From positions 1-64,000 of the forward strand of contig DATATV010000065.1 in the NCBI GenBank assembly GCA_036268615.1: a stretch of 64,000 nt of DNA, in the 5' to 3' direction. Positions 33,192 to 42,610 of the stretch are shown piece by piece; positions within the stretch are counted from its first letter, which is position 1, and every line of letters starts with the position of its first letter. The position numbers and the translations under genes are program-made. A model generated the notes under the pieces. The model made no database searches. It was not told the origin of the DNA and saw only the letters and a program-made list of their open reading frames with translations. The DNA comes from DATATV01 sp036268615. Its GTDB lineage: Bacteria; Actinomycetota; Actinomycetes; Mycobacteriales; Pseudonocardiaceae.

Positions 33192-35027
33192 TCAGAACGC
33201 GGCTTCGGGCAGCTCCATCAGCGCGTTGTCGGCACCCTCGACCACCTTGCGGCGGGCCGAGAGCTCCGGCAGCACGGTCTTGGCGAAGAAGCCGGCGACA
33301 GCGATCTTGCCCTGGTAGAACGCGGTGTCCTTGGCCGACGGGTGGCCGTCCAGCTTGGCCAGCGCGACCTCGGCCTGCCGCTGCAACAGCCAGCCGACCA
33401 TCAGGTCGCCGACCGACATCAGCAGCCGCACGGTGTGCTGGCCGACCTTGTAGAGGTTGTTCGGGTCCTCCTGGGAGGCGGTCAGGTAGCCGATCAGCGA
33501 GCCGAGCATGCCCTGCACGTCCTCAAGGGCCTGCTTGAGCAGCGCGCGCTCCTCCTTGAGCCGGCCGTTGCCCGCCTCGGACTCCAGGAACGCGCTGATC
33601 TCACCGGCGACGTGCGCCAGCGCCTGGCCCTTGTCCCGGATGATCTTGCGGAAGAAGAAGTCCTGCGACTGGATGGCCGTGGTGCCTTCGTACAGCGAGT
33701 CGATCTTCGAGTCGCGGATGTACTGCTCGATCGGGTAGTCCTGCAGAAAGCCTGACCCGCCAAGGGTTTGCAGCGACTGGGCGAGCTGCTCGTAGGCACG
33801 CTCGGAGCCGACGCCCTTGACGATGGGCAGCAGCAGGTCGTTGACCCGCTCGGCGAGTGCCAGGTCGCCCTCGCCGGCGGCGATCTGGTCCTGGTAGGTG
33901 GCGGTGTAGAGGTAGACCGCGCGCAGGCCCTCGGCGTAGGCCTTCTGCAACATCAGGCTGCGCCGCACGTCCGGGTGGTGGGTGATGGTCACCCGGGGAG
34001 CGGTCTTGTCCAGCATCGTGGTCAGGTCGGCGCCCTGCACGCGCTCCTTGGCGTAGTCAAGGGCGTTGAGGTAACCGGTGGACAGCGTGCCGATGGCCTT
34101 GGTGCCCACCATCATCCGGGCGTACTCGATGACCTGGAACATCTGCGCGATGCCGTTGTGCACGTCGCCCAGCAGCCAGCCCTGCGCGGGCACGTCGTGC
34201 TGGCCGAAGGTCAGCTCGCAGGTGGCCGAGGCGTTCAGGCCCATCTTGTGCTCGACGTTGGTGACGAAGGCGCCGTTGCGCTCACCGGTCTCGCCGGTGT
34301 TGGTGTCGAAGTGGAACTTCGGCACCAGGAACAGGCTCAGGCCCTTGGTGCCCGGCCGGGTCTCGACGCCGGGGCCCTCGGGCCGGGCCAGTACGAGATG
34401 CATGATGTTCTCGGTCAGGTCCTGGTCACCGGAGGTGATGAACCGCTTCACGCCGTCCAGGTGCCAGGAGCCGTCGGGCTGCAGGATCGCCTTGGTCCGG
34501 CCGGCGCCGACATCGGAACCGGCGTCGGGCTCGGTGAGCACCATGGTCGCGCCCCAGCCGCGGTCGATGGCCAGCTGCGCCCAGCGCTTCTGCTCCTCGT
34601 TGCCGTTGTGGTCGATGACCGAGGCGAAGTTCGGGCCGGCCAGGTACATGAACAGGGCCGGGTTGGAGCCGAGGATGAGCTCGGCGGCCGCCCAGGTCAC
34701 CGACGGCGGGATGCCGAGGCCGCCGAGGTGGTTGGGCAGGCTGATGCGGTACCACTCGCCGTCCCAGAGGGCCTGGTAGGAGCGTTTGAAGCTCTCCGGC
34801 AGCGTGACCGAGTGGGTCTTGGGGTCGAAGGTGGTGCCGATCCGGTCCCCGTCGACGAACGAGTCGGCCAGCGGGCCGGTGGCCAGGTTGTCCAGCTCGC
34901 TGAGCACGCCCCGGGCGGTGTCCTCGTCGGCCTGGTCGAACGGTCCGGTGCCCAGGCGGTCCTGGACTCCGAAGACCTCGAACAGGTTGAATTCGAGGTC
35001 CCGAACGTTGCTCTTGTAGTGGCCCAT
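33192..35027 (-). CDS. fadE5: Acyl-CoA dehydrogenase, FadE5-type
   Basis: 611 residues, the long ACAD class. The N-terminus MGHYKSNVRDLEFNLFEVFG is the FadE5 signature. FAD-binding and substrate regions include MVLTEPDAGSDVG and TSGDQDLTENIMH. The catalytic Glu likely lies in the C-terminal helical part (IDSLYEGTTAIQSQDF contains YEGT). A ~150-residue C-terminal extension distinguishes it from short-chain ACADs. It introduces the 2,3 double bond in acyl-CoA, feeding MaoC/FabG4/FadA2. ATG 35027. The operator pair at 35074-35111 lies just upstream, linking it to the TetR regulon about 7 kb away. Confidence 0.95.
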   Translation of the reverse strand: MGHYKSNVRDLEFNLFEVFGVQDRLGTGPFDQADEDTARGVLSELDNLATGPLADSFVDGDRIGTTFDPKTHSVTLPESFKRSYQALWDGEWYRISLPNHLGGLGIPPSVTWAAAELILGSNPALFMYLAGPNFASVIDHNGNEEQKRWAQLAIDRGWGATMVLTEPDAGSDVGAGRTKAILQPDGSWHLDGVKRFITSGDQDLTENIMHLVLARPEGPGVETRPGTKGLSLFLVPKFHFDTNTGETGERNGAFVTNVEHKMGLNASATCELTFGQHDVPAQGWLLGDVHNGIAQMFQVIEYARMMVGTKAIGTLSTGYLNALDYAKERVQGADLTTMLDKTAPRVTITHHPDVRRSLMLQKAYAEGLRAVYLYTATYQDQIAAGEGDLALAERVNDLLLPIVKGVGSERAYEQLAQSLQTLGGSGFLQDYPIEQYIRDSKIDSLYEGTTAIQSQDFFFRKIIRDKGQALAHVAGEISAFLESEAGNGRLKEERALLKQALEDVQGMLGSLIGYLTASQEDPNNLYKVGQHTVRLLMSVGDLMVGWLLQRQAEVALAKLDGHPSAKDTAFYQGKIAVAGFFAKTVLPELSARRKVVEGADNALMELPEAAF

Positions 35028-35073
35028 CGTGGGTACTCCCCTGTTACGCCGACATCGCTCGGAGCCGATGCCG

Positions 35074-35111
35074 CTACTCGTCGGTAACTTGAGTGTATTA
35101 CCGCGAGGTAA
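35074..35111. promoter_or_regulatory. Paired palindromic operator, fatty-acid regulon site C
   Basis: CTACTCGTCGGTAA (35074-35087) and TTACCGCGAGGTAA (35098-35111), centres 24 bp apart, upstream of fadE5. The second palindrome contains the TAA stop of the LuxR gene (35098-35100). Confidence 0.7.
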
Positions 35112-35973
35112 CCCGGGCAAGGGATTGACTGTCGAGGTGGCCATGACCACTCCGCTGGGGGGCCACGTTCGTGTTCTCCTCACGGCGGGGAACGAGCACC
35201 CCGAGCCGGAAGGCGAGCGCGACGGCGTGCGTGCGGTCCCGGGCGTGCAGCTTGCGCAGAATGCTCTTGACGTGGGTGCGCACGGTCTCCACCCCGACGA
35301 ACAGCTCCCGCGCGATCTCCAGGTTCTCCATCCCCTCGGAGATGAGCTGGACAACCTGGTACTCGCGCCGCGACAGCGGCTGCCGCACGTGGGCCGCCTG
35401 CCGCACCCCCAGCCCACCGGCCAGCGCGGACAGTTCGGGATCGAGATAGTGCCGCTCGGCGTGCAGCCGGCGAATCGCCTCCACCATCCGGGCCGGCTCG
35501 GCCGAGCGCAGCACGAACCCGGGCACCCCGACGGCGGCCGCGGCGGACAGGTAGCCGGGCGTCTTGAGCGGCTCACGCAACACGGACAGCACGGCCGGCC
35601 CGGTGGGTCCGGCAGGTCCGGCGCCGACCGGGCCGCCGCTGGCCGGGCCGCTGCTGAGCAGCCGGACGAGGTGGCAGCGCGGGTCGAGCATCGCGTCGAG
35701 CAGGACGATGTCGGGCCGGGCGCGCTCGGCCAGGTTGATCGCGGTGTGCATGTTCGCGGTGACGCCGAGGACCCGGACGGACGACGTTTTCGCCAGGACC
35801 GCGCAGAGTCCTTCGACGAAGAGCGGGACGGGGTCGACGACGAGCACGCCGGTGGGCCTTGGCCCGGCCTGTCTCGCCCCGATCGGCACGGTTTGTTCGT
35901 TCGGTCTGGCTCGCCGTTGTGCTGCCAGCTGTCCCGTTGGCAGCGGCCCACGTGAATCGTCCGTGCTCGGCAT
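35098..35973 (-). CDS. Orphan LuxR-family response regulator with altered receiver
   Basis: 291 residues. About 40 Pro/Gly/Arg-rich residues precede a receiver-like domain (TGVLVVDPVPLFVEGLCAVL, PDIVLLDAML). It keeps the phosphorylatable Asp but has only one of the usual two acidic-pocket residues (VVDP), and contains a Gly/Pro/Ala insert (SGPASGGPVGAGPAGPTG). The C-terminal LuxR HTH reads LSRREYQVVQLISEGMEN ... VRTHVKSILRKLHARD. No kinase gene is adjacent, so it may be phosphorylation-independent. The ATG at 35973 is used. The fadE5 operator overlaps its stop. Confidence 0.88.
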   Translation of the reverse strand: MPSTDDSRGPLPTGQLAAQRRARPNEQTVPIGARQAGPRPTGVLVVDPVPLFVEGLCAVLAKTSSVRVLGVTANMHTAINLAERARPDIVLLDAMLDPRCHLVRLLSSGPASGGPVGAGPAGPTGPAVLSVLREPLKTPGYLSAAAAVGVPGFVLRSAEPARMVEAIRRLHAERHYLDPELSALAGGLGVRQAAHVRQPLSRREYQVVQLISEGMENLEIARELFVGVETVRTHVKSILRKLHARDRTHAVALAFRLGVLVPRREENTNVAPQRSGHGHLDSQSLARVTSR

Positions 35974-36261
35974 CGAAGCTCCGTTCCATCACCCGTTGAG
36001 TTGGTGAGACGACCCGATTGAGTGGTCATGACGGCGCGAGCTGAATGCTCACCGTGACGAGCCGGATACTGACTCTCAGTGACGCCGCAGCGGTCCGGCT
36101 GGCGGCGAAGCCTCCCAAGTTGATGTTGGACGCTTCCCTGTGTCGCCGGAACCGCGCGCCCTGTTACGACGGACCACGCGGATGCTGTTGCTGACAACAC
36201 AAGCGGCGTTCGGCTGAGGTCACCCTGGAGGTGCTGACACGGCCGGGCGGCCGGCGATGTC
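35974..36261. other. Upstream region of the orphan LuxR gene
   Basis: Moderately GC-rich, with no recognisable gene or clear inverted repeat. It probably holds the LuxR promoter. With the doubtful small gene that follows, the stretch without a firm gene runs to 36685. Confidence 0.35.
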
Positions 36262-36624
36262 GTGATCGTGATCGGAAGGCGGCGTTCCCGCTGGTGGTGG
36301 ATGTTCGCCCGATGGCGCCGATGGCGCGGCCCGTTGGTGGGCCCGAGCTTGCTCGCGGGAGTGGGCAGCACCGCGCCCGAACTGGCCGCACACCGGCTGG
36401 CCTGGGGCGGGTGCGTGCTTGTTGTCGTGTTGACCCCGTTCATCACCCTTGTCCCGGTGACCCTTCGTAGCCGGCTTCGTCGACAACACGACTCCCGCCG
36501 CTGTCGCGATCGGCGTCGCCCTCACCGGATCGCGGCGATCATCGGATTGTGGGCAGCCGCGATGGCCCTCGTCTTCCGTCCCACCTTGTCTGCCAGCGGG
36601 CATCAGAGCGGCGCTCGGCCGTAG
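36262..36624 (+). CDS. Possible small membrane protein (doubtful)
   Basis: 120 residues from GTG 36262. It is Arg/Trp-rich at the N-terminus (RRRSRWWWMFARWRRWRG), with two potential membrane segments (CVLVVVLTPFITLVPVTL and IAAIIGLWAAAMALVF). No ribosome site and no recognised family. It sits in a 712-nt gap, and its hydrophobic pattern is the main argument that it is real. It could equally be chance coding in GC-rich DNA. Confidence 0.3.
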   Translation: MIVIGRRRSRWWWMFARWRRWRGPLVGPSLLAGVGSTAPELAAHRLAWGGCVLVVVLTPFITLVPVTLRSRLRRQHDSRRCRDRRRPHRIAAIIGLWAAAMALVFRPTLSASGHQSGARP

Positions 36625-36685
36625 GCTGTGCAGAGCAGCGGCGACCGAATTCCCGGCGCTGGGTGCGGACCAGGTGAGGGGCACA

Positions 36686-37081
36686 ATGACTGGCGACTCC
36701 GAGACCCGGGCCCGGATAACGGAGCACTGGAAGGCGTCCGAATTCGGAGACATCGACGCCGAGAACGCGATCTACGCGGTCGACGCGATCTTGGACTATC
36801 CCCAGTCGGGCGAGCGTTTCCGGGGCCGCGCAAAGATCGAAGCGCAGCGAGGCGGGCACCCCGCCGAGCGGCATTTCACCGTCAGCCGAATATCTGGCGG
36901 CAGCAATCTCTGGGTGAGCGAATGCGTGATCACCTATGACGGCGCACCCACCAATTCCGTGAGCATCATGGAATTCGTCGACGGATTCGTGGCACACGAA
37001 ACCCAGTACTTCGCCGACCCCTTCCCGGCGCCTGCTTCCCGTGCGGCGCTGGCCGAGCCGATCCCCGGCCACGATTCATGA
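36686..37081 (+). CDS. SnoaL-like / NTF2-fold protein
   Basis: 131 residues with the NTF2-like pattern: helix ITEHWKASEFGDIDAENAIYAVDAILDYPQSGERFRGRAKIE, then beta strands (HFTVSRISGGSNLWVSECVITYDG, NSVSIMEFVDGFVAHETQYFADPF). The closing FADPF is typical of SnoaL-like proteins. The pocket may bind a small molecule, and many relatives have no known activity. ATG 36686 has GAGGGG 7 nt upstream. A TAGGCT at about 36622 could be its -10 with a 60-nt leader. Single gene. Confidence 0.85.
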   Translation: MTGDSETRARITEHWKASEFGDIDAENAIYAVDAILDYPQSGERFRGRAKIEAQRGGHPAERHFTVSRISGGSNLWVSECVITYDGAPTNSVSIMEFVDGFVAHETQYFADPFPAPASRAALAEPIPGHDS

Positions 37082-37301
37082 ATCGCGGCCGCGGGAAGTC
37101 GGCAACGAAGCGGTAGTAGGGCGTGTCGTCGGTTGCTGACCAGTGTGCTGCGGTGGGCGGTGGCCGGCGCGACTGACGGGGACAGCCCGGACGAGTCCGA
37201 GGATGAAGATCAGGACGCGGACGGCTCGGCAGCTGTTCCGGCACCGATCCGCCAACCGCACGCGGACAACACGACGCCGTGAATGTCCGAGAAACAACAG
37301 A

Positions 37302-37337
37302 GCCCAGGTCTACAGAGGACATCCTCCGACCTGGGCC
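37302..37337 (-). terminator. Hairpin terminator downstream of tRNA-Gly
   Basis: 9-bp stem GCCCAGGTC (37302-37310) / GACCTGGGC (37329-37337), 12 nt beyond the tRNA 3' end. On the minus strand it is followed by TCTGTTGTTTCTC. Confidence 0.65.
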
Positions 37338-37349
37338 TTCATCTCTGGA

Positions 37350-37420
37350 GCGGATGACGGGAATCGAACCCGCGTTCTCAGCTTGGGAAGCTGATGTTCT
37401 ACCATTAAACTACATCCGCA
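37350..37420 (-). tRNA. tRNA-Gly (anticodon CCC)
   Basis: 71 nt on the minus strand. Acceptor stem GCGGATG/CATCCGC with discriminator U. The D-arm contains AATGGTAGAAC. The anticodon stem TCAGC/GCTGA encloses the loop TTCCCAA, giving anticodon CCC for codon GGG. The T-arm is CGGGTTCGATTCCCG. CCA is not encoded. Confidence 0.95.
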
Positions 37421-37505
37421 GTGCGCGCCTGAGCATACACAACATCGTCCGCGCGCAGTGAGCCGCCCGGCGACCGAGCTGCGAGGCGGCGGTCGGGGCA
37501 ACGGC

Positions 37506-37511
37506 TAGGGT
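37506..37511 (+). promoter_or_regulatory. Putative -10 box (TAGGGT) of dcd
   Basis: Ends 6 nt before the GTG start of dcd. No ribosome site, so a leaderless transcript is likely. Confidence 0.5.
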
Positions 37512-37517
37512 TGGCCC

Positions 37518-38105
37518 GTGTTGTTGAGTGACCGTGATCTGCGCAAGGAACTGGAAGCCGGGCGGCTGGTTGTCGAGCCCTACGACGCGGCGATGCTCCA
37601 GCCTTCCAGCATCGACGTGCGGCTGGACCGCTTCTTCCGGGTGTTCGACAACAGTCGGTACACGCACATCGACCCGGCCATCCAGCAGGACGAGCTGACC
37701 TCCCTGGTCGAGCAGTCCGGCGAGGACCCGTTCGTGCTGCATCCCGGCGAGTTCGTGCTCGGGTCGACCTACGAGCGGGTCGCGCTGCCCGACTACCTCG
37801 CCGGGCGGCTGGAGGGGAAGTCCTCGCTGGGGCGGCTGGGGCTGCTCACGCACTCCACCGCGGGCTTCATCGACCCCGGTTTCGCCGGGCACATCACCCT
37901 CGAACTGTCCAACGTGGCCAATCTGCCGATCACGCTCTGGCCGGGCATGAAGATCGGCCAGCTCTGTCTGTTCCAGCTGACCAGCTCCGCCGAACACCCC
38001 TACGGCTCCGCCCACGCCGGCTCCCGCTACCAGGGCCAGCGCGGCCCCACCCCCTCCCGCGCCTACCTCAACTTCCAGCGGATCGACACCCGCCGCGACA
38101 CCTGA
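37518..38105 (+). CDS. dcd: dCTP deaminase (probably bifunctional dCTP deaminase/dUTPase)
   Basis: 195 residues with the trimeric dUTPase-like fold: LQPSSIDVRLDRFFRVF, GSTYERVALPDYLAGRLEGKSSLGRLGLL, then TAGFIDPGFAGHITLELSN with the catalytic Glu. It deaminates dCTP, and actinobacterial members such as M. tuberculosis Dcd also hydrolyse dUTP to dUMP. The C-terminal GSRYQGQRGPTPSRAYLNF is the nucleotide-closing tail. Bifunctionality is inferred from the lineage. Start GTG 37518, leaderless. It stands between the tRNA gene (minus strand) and the heat-shock operon. Confidence 0.95.
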   Translation: MLLSDRDLRKELEAGRLVVEPYDAAMLQPSSIDVRLDRFFRVFDNSRYTHIDPAIQQDELTSLVEQSGEDPFVLHPGEFVLGSTYERVALPDYLAGRLEGKSSLGRLGLLTHSTAGFIDPGFAGHITLELSNVANLPITLWPGMKIGQLCLFQLTSSAEHPYGSAHAGSRYQGQRGPTPSRAYLNFQRIDTRRDT

Positions 38106-38210
38106 CCGGCGATGCACCAAGGGCCGGGTGACCAGGCCCGGGTGTGAGCCAGGTAACCGACCCGTCCGGGGAACACAGCCGCACCCCCGACCGTTATGCA
38201 GGCAGAAACA

Positions 38211-38229
38211 TTGAGCGGAGTAGGCTCAA
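38211..38229. promoter_or_regulatory. HAIR element (HspR operator) of the dnaK operon
   Basis: TTGAGC-N7-GCTCAA, matching the HspR-associated inverted repeat (CTTGAGT-N7-ACTCAAG). It is 75 nt upstream of the dnaK ATG. The same element precedes clpB. Confidence 0.88.
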
Positions 38230-38304
38230 GTTCGGCTGCGGACCAGGTCCGTGGGCCGAGCGAGGTACTTCGCACAGAAACTGCACATTTCGGGAGGACA
38301 TCCA

Positions 38305-40154
<1,850 letters not shown>

Positions 40155-40158
<4 letters not shown>

Positions 40159-40895
40159 CCATGCCGAACGCGAACGGAGGACGAGCCGAGGACCCCGACT
40201 TCGGCGGCGGGCAGCCGCCGGCCGGTGAGGAGCCGCGCGTCGTGGTCCGGGACCGTCGGCGCCTCGACCCGGACACCGGTGCGGTTCGGCCGCCGAGCGC
40301 GGAGGAATCCGAGCCCGGCGGGCGGCACGCCGCCGCGCAGCCGGAGGCCGGCGAGTCCGAGGCCGAGCAGGCCGCCGCCGAACTGCGTGGCCTGCTCGAC
40401 GAGCGGACCGCCGACCTGCAACGGCTCACCGCGGAGTACGCCAACTACCGCAAGCGGATGGACCGGGACCGGGAGTCCGCGGCGGTGCGGGCCAAGGCCG
40501 CCCTGGTGACCGACCTGCTCTCGGTGCTCGACGACGTGGAGCGGGCCGGCGCGCACGGCGACCTGACCGGTGCGTTCAAGGCGGTCGCGGACAAGCTGGC
40601 GTCGACCCTGGACCGGGCCGGCCTGGAGCCCTTCGGCCACGACGGCGAGGAGTTCGACCCGTCGGTGCACGAGGCCGTCCAGCACGACACGTCCCCGGAC
40701 GTGGCCGGCCCGACGGTGACCGCGGTGCTGCGCCGCGGCTACCGCTTCGGGGACCGGGTGCTCCGCGCGGCGCTGGTCGCCGTCACCGACCACGAGGCCG
40801 GTGCGTCCGGCAGTGGTCCGGTCGAGCCGGCCGAGGCCGCCGCCGAGCAGCCGTCCGGGTCGACATCCGAAGAGCAGACGAGCGACAACAGTTGA
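40155..40895 (+). CDS. grpE: GrpE nucleotide-exchange factor
   Basis: 246 residues. The disordered, charged N-terminal ~75 residues are followed by a coiled coil (LDERTADLQRLTAEYANYRKRMD) and a beta domain (GLEPFGHDGEEFDPSVHEAVQ ... TAVLRRGYRFGDRVLRAALVAV). It releases ADP from DnaK. The C-terminal ~30 residues are Ser/Glu-rich. The ATG at 40155 overlaps the dnaK stop (ATGA). The long N-terminal disordered part is usual for actinobacteria. Contrast the short GrpE paralogue at 2727. Confidence 0.97.
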
Positions 40896-40914
40896 GGAAG
40901 GGAGGGGGCGTCCG

Positions 40915-42147
40915 GTGAGCGCGAGGGACTGGATAGACAAGGACTTCTACCGTGAGCTGGGCGTCTCCTCGGACGCTTCGGCCGAGGAGATCAAGAAGGC
41001 CTACCGGAAGCTGGCCAGGGAACTGCACCCGGACGCCAACCCGGGTGACGCCAAGGCCGAAGCCCGGTTCAAGTCCGTGTCCGAGGCGTACGGCGTGCTC
41101 TCCGACGCGGAGAAGCGCAAGCAGTACGACGAGGCCCGCCGGCTGTTCGGCTCGTCCGGCGGGTTCCGTCCGGGCGGCGGTTTCGGCGGTGGCGGTTTCG
41201 GCACCGGCGGTGGTGGCACCAACTTCGACCTGAGCGACCTGTTCGGCCAGCAGGCCGGCAACGCGGGCGGTGCGGGTGGCGCGGGCGCCGGTGGTGGCAT
41301 CGGCGACCTGCTCGGCGGCCTGTTCGGCCGGCGGGGGGGCGCCGGCGCGTCGGCGACCACGAACCGGGCCCGGCGCGGCGCGGACGTGGAGACCGACATC
41401 CGGATCGACTTCGCCGAGGCGGTCCGCGGTGCCACCGTGCCGCTGCGGCTGTCCAGCCCGGCCACCTGCGAGACCTGCCACGGGTCCGGCGCGAAGCCGG
41501 GCACCTCGCCGCGGACCTGCCCGACCTGTAACGGGGCCGGTCTGGTCACCCGCAGCCAGGGCGCGTTCGCGTTCAGCGAGCCGTGCACCGACTGCCGGGG
41601 CAGCGGTCGGATCATCGACACGCCGTGTCCGGAGTGCAACGGCAGCGGGGTCAGCACCAAGACCCGGCCGCTGACTGTGCGTATCCCGCCGGGGGTGGAC
41701 GATGGCCAGAAGGTGCGGATCGCCGGCAAGGGCGAGCCGGGCAGCAACGGCGGGCCCGCGGGCGACCTGTTCGTCCGGGTGCACGTCAGCCCGCACCGGG
41801 TGTTCGGCCGGTCGGACAACGACCTGACCATCACCGTCCCGGTCACCTTCCCCGAACTGGCGCTGGGCACCACGCTGACCGTGCCGACCCTGGACGGCAA
41901 GGTGTCGCTGCGGGTGGCCGCCGGCACGCCCAGCGGCCGCACGCTGCGGGTGCGCGGCAAGGGCATCGTCCGCCGCGACGGACGCAGCGGTGACCTGCTG
42001 GTAACCCTTCAGGTCGCGGTGCCGGCGAAGATGGACGACAAGACGAAGACCGCGTTGCAGGCCTACGCCGAGTCGACCGCCGCGGACGACCCGCGGACCG
42101 AGTTGAACCACCTGCTGGACGGGCGGAACGACGGGGAGGCGAGCTGA
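40915..42147 (+). CDS. dnaJ: Chaperone DnaJ (type I Hsp40)
   Basis: 410 residues from GTG 40915. J-domain residues 9-75 contain the HPD tripeptide (LARELHPDANPGD). A Gly-rich region (about 82-145) includes GGFGGGGFGTGGGG. Four zinc-binding CxxCxGxG motifs (CETCHGSG, CPTCNGAG, CTDCRGSG, CPECNGSG) are present, then the C-terminal substrate domain. It stimulates DnaK ATPase and presents clients. It lies 19 nt after grpE, with GGAGGGGG before the start, and its stop is 1 nt before the hspR GTG. Confidence 0.97.
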   Translation: MSARDWIDKDFYRELGVSSDASAEEIKKAYRKLARELHPDANPGDAKAEARFKSVSEAYGVLSDAEKRKQYDEARRLFGSSGGFRPGGGFGGGGFGTGGGGTNFDLSDLFGQQAGNAGGAGGAGAGGGIGDLLGGLFGRRGGAGASATTNRARRGADVETDIRIDFAEAVRGATVPLRLSSPATCETCHGSGAKPGTSPRTCPTCNGAGLVTRSQGAFAFSEPCTDCRGSGRIIDTPCPECNGSGVSTKTRPLTVRIPPGVDDGQKVRIAGKGEPGSNGGPAGDLFVRVHVSPHRVFGRSDNDLTITVPVTFPELALGTTLTVPTLDGKVSLRVAAGTPSGRTLRVRGKGIVRRDGRSGDLLVTLQVAVPAKMDDKTKTALQAYAESTAADDPRTELNHLLDGRNDGEAS

Positions 42148-42148
42148 G

Positions 42149-42586
42149 GTGGACGTGGCTTTTCCGCCGGGCACCGGCGAGGACACGCCGGTGTTCGTCA
42201 TCTCCGTCGCCGCCGAGCTGGCCGGCCTGCACGCGCAGACCCTGCGCAGTTACGACCGGCTCGGTCTGGTCTCCCCGGGCCGCACCCGGGGCGGTGGGCG
42301 GCGCTACTCGGCCCGCGACATCGCGGTGCTGCGCGAGGTGCAGCGGCTCTCCCAGGAGGAGGGCGTCAACCTCGCCGGCATCAAGCGGATCATCGACCTG
42401 GAGAACCAGGTGAGCGCGCTGCGGGCCAAGGTCAGCGAGCTGGTCGAGGAGCTGGCCGCCGCGCACGTGGCCGCCGAGCAGGCCGCGGCGTCCGTGCACC
42501 GCTCCTACCGGCGTGACCTGGTCCCGGTGCGCCAGCAGACCGCCCTGGTGGTCTGGAAGCCGCGCAGGCCCGGCATCAACGGCTGA
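42149..42586 (+). CDS. hspR: Heat-shock repressor HspR (MerR family)
   Basis: 145 residues. A MerR winged HTH (VISVAAELAGLHAQTLRSYDRLGLVSPGRT, then RRYSARDIAVLREVQRL) is followed by a helical dimerisation region (SALRAKVSELVEELAAAHVAAEQAAAS) and a C-terminal hydrophobic tail. HspR binds HAIR sites, here those at 38211 and 46324, and is released on heat shock when DnaK is titrated by unfolded protein. As the last gene of the dnaK operon it forms a feedback loop. GTG start, 1 nt after dnaJ. Confidence 0.96.
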   Translation: MDVAFPPGTGEDTPVFVISVAAELAGLHAQTLRSYDRLGLVSPGRTRGGGRRYSARDIAVLREVQRLSQEEGVNLAGIKRIIDLENQVSALRAKVSELVEELAAAHVAAEQAAASVHRSYRRDLVPVRQQTALVVWKPRRPGING

Positions 42587-42610
42587 GATCGCCGGTTCGG
42601 TCCGCGCGGG

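Noticed and set aside
33192..36446. Single 1084-residue minus-strand protein containing FadE5
   Set aside because: The frame runs out of register through the LuxR gene; FadE5 begins at the ATG at 35027, with the family-typical N-terminus.
36966..37322. Minus-strand open frame between the SnoaL-like gene and the tRNA
   Set aside because: Overlaps the SnoaL-like gene and the tRNA terminator; composition is that of a shadow frame.
40783..42201. Minus-strand frame opposite dnaJ
   Set aside because: Shadow of the clearly functional dnaJ; Arg/Val/Gly-rich with no domain.
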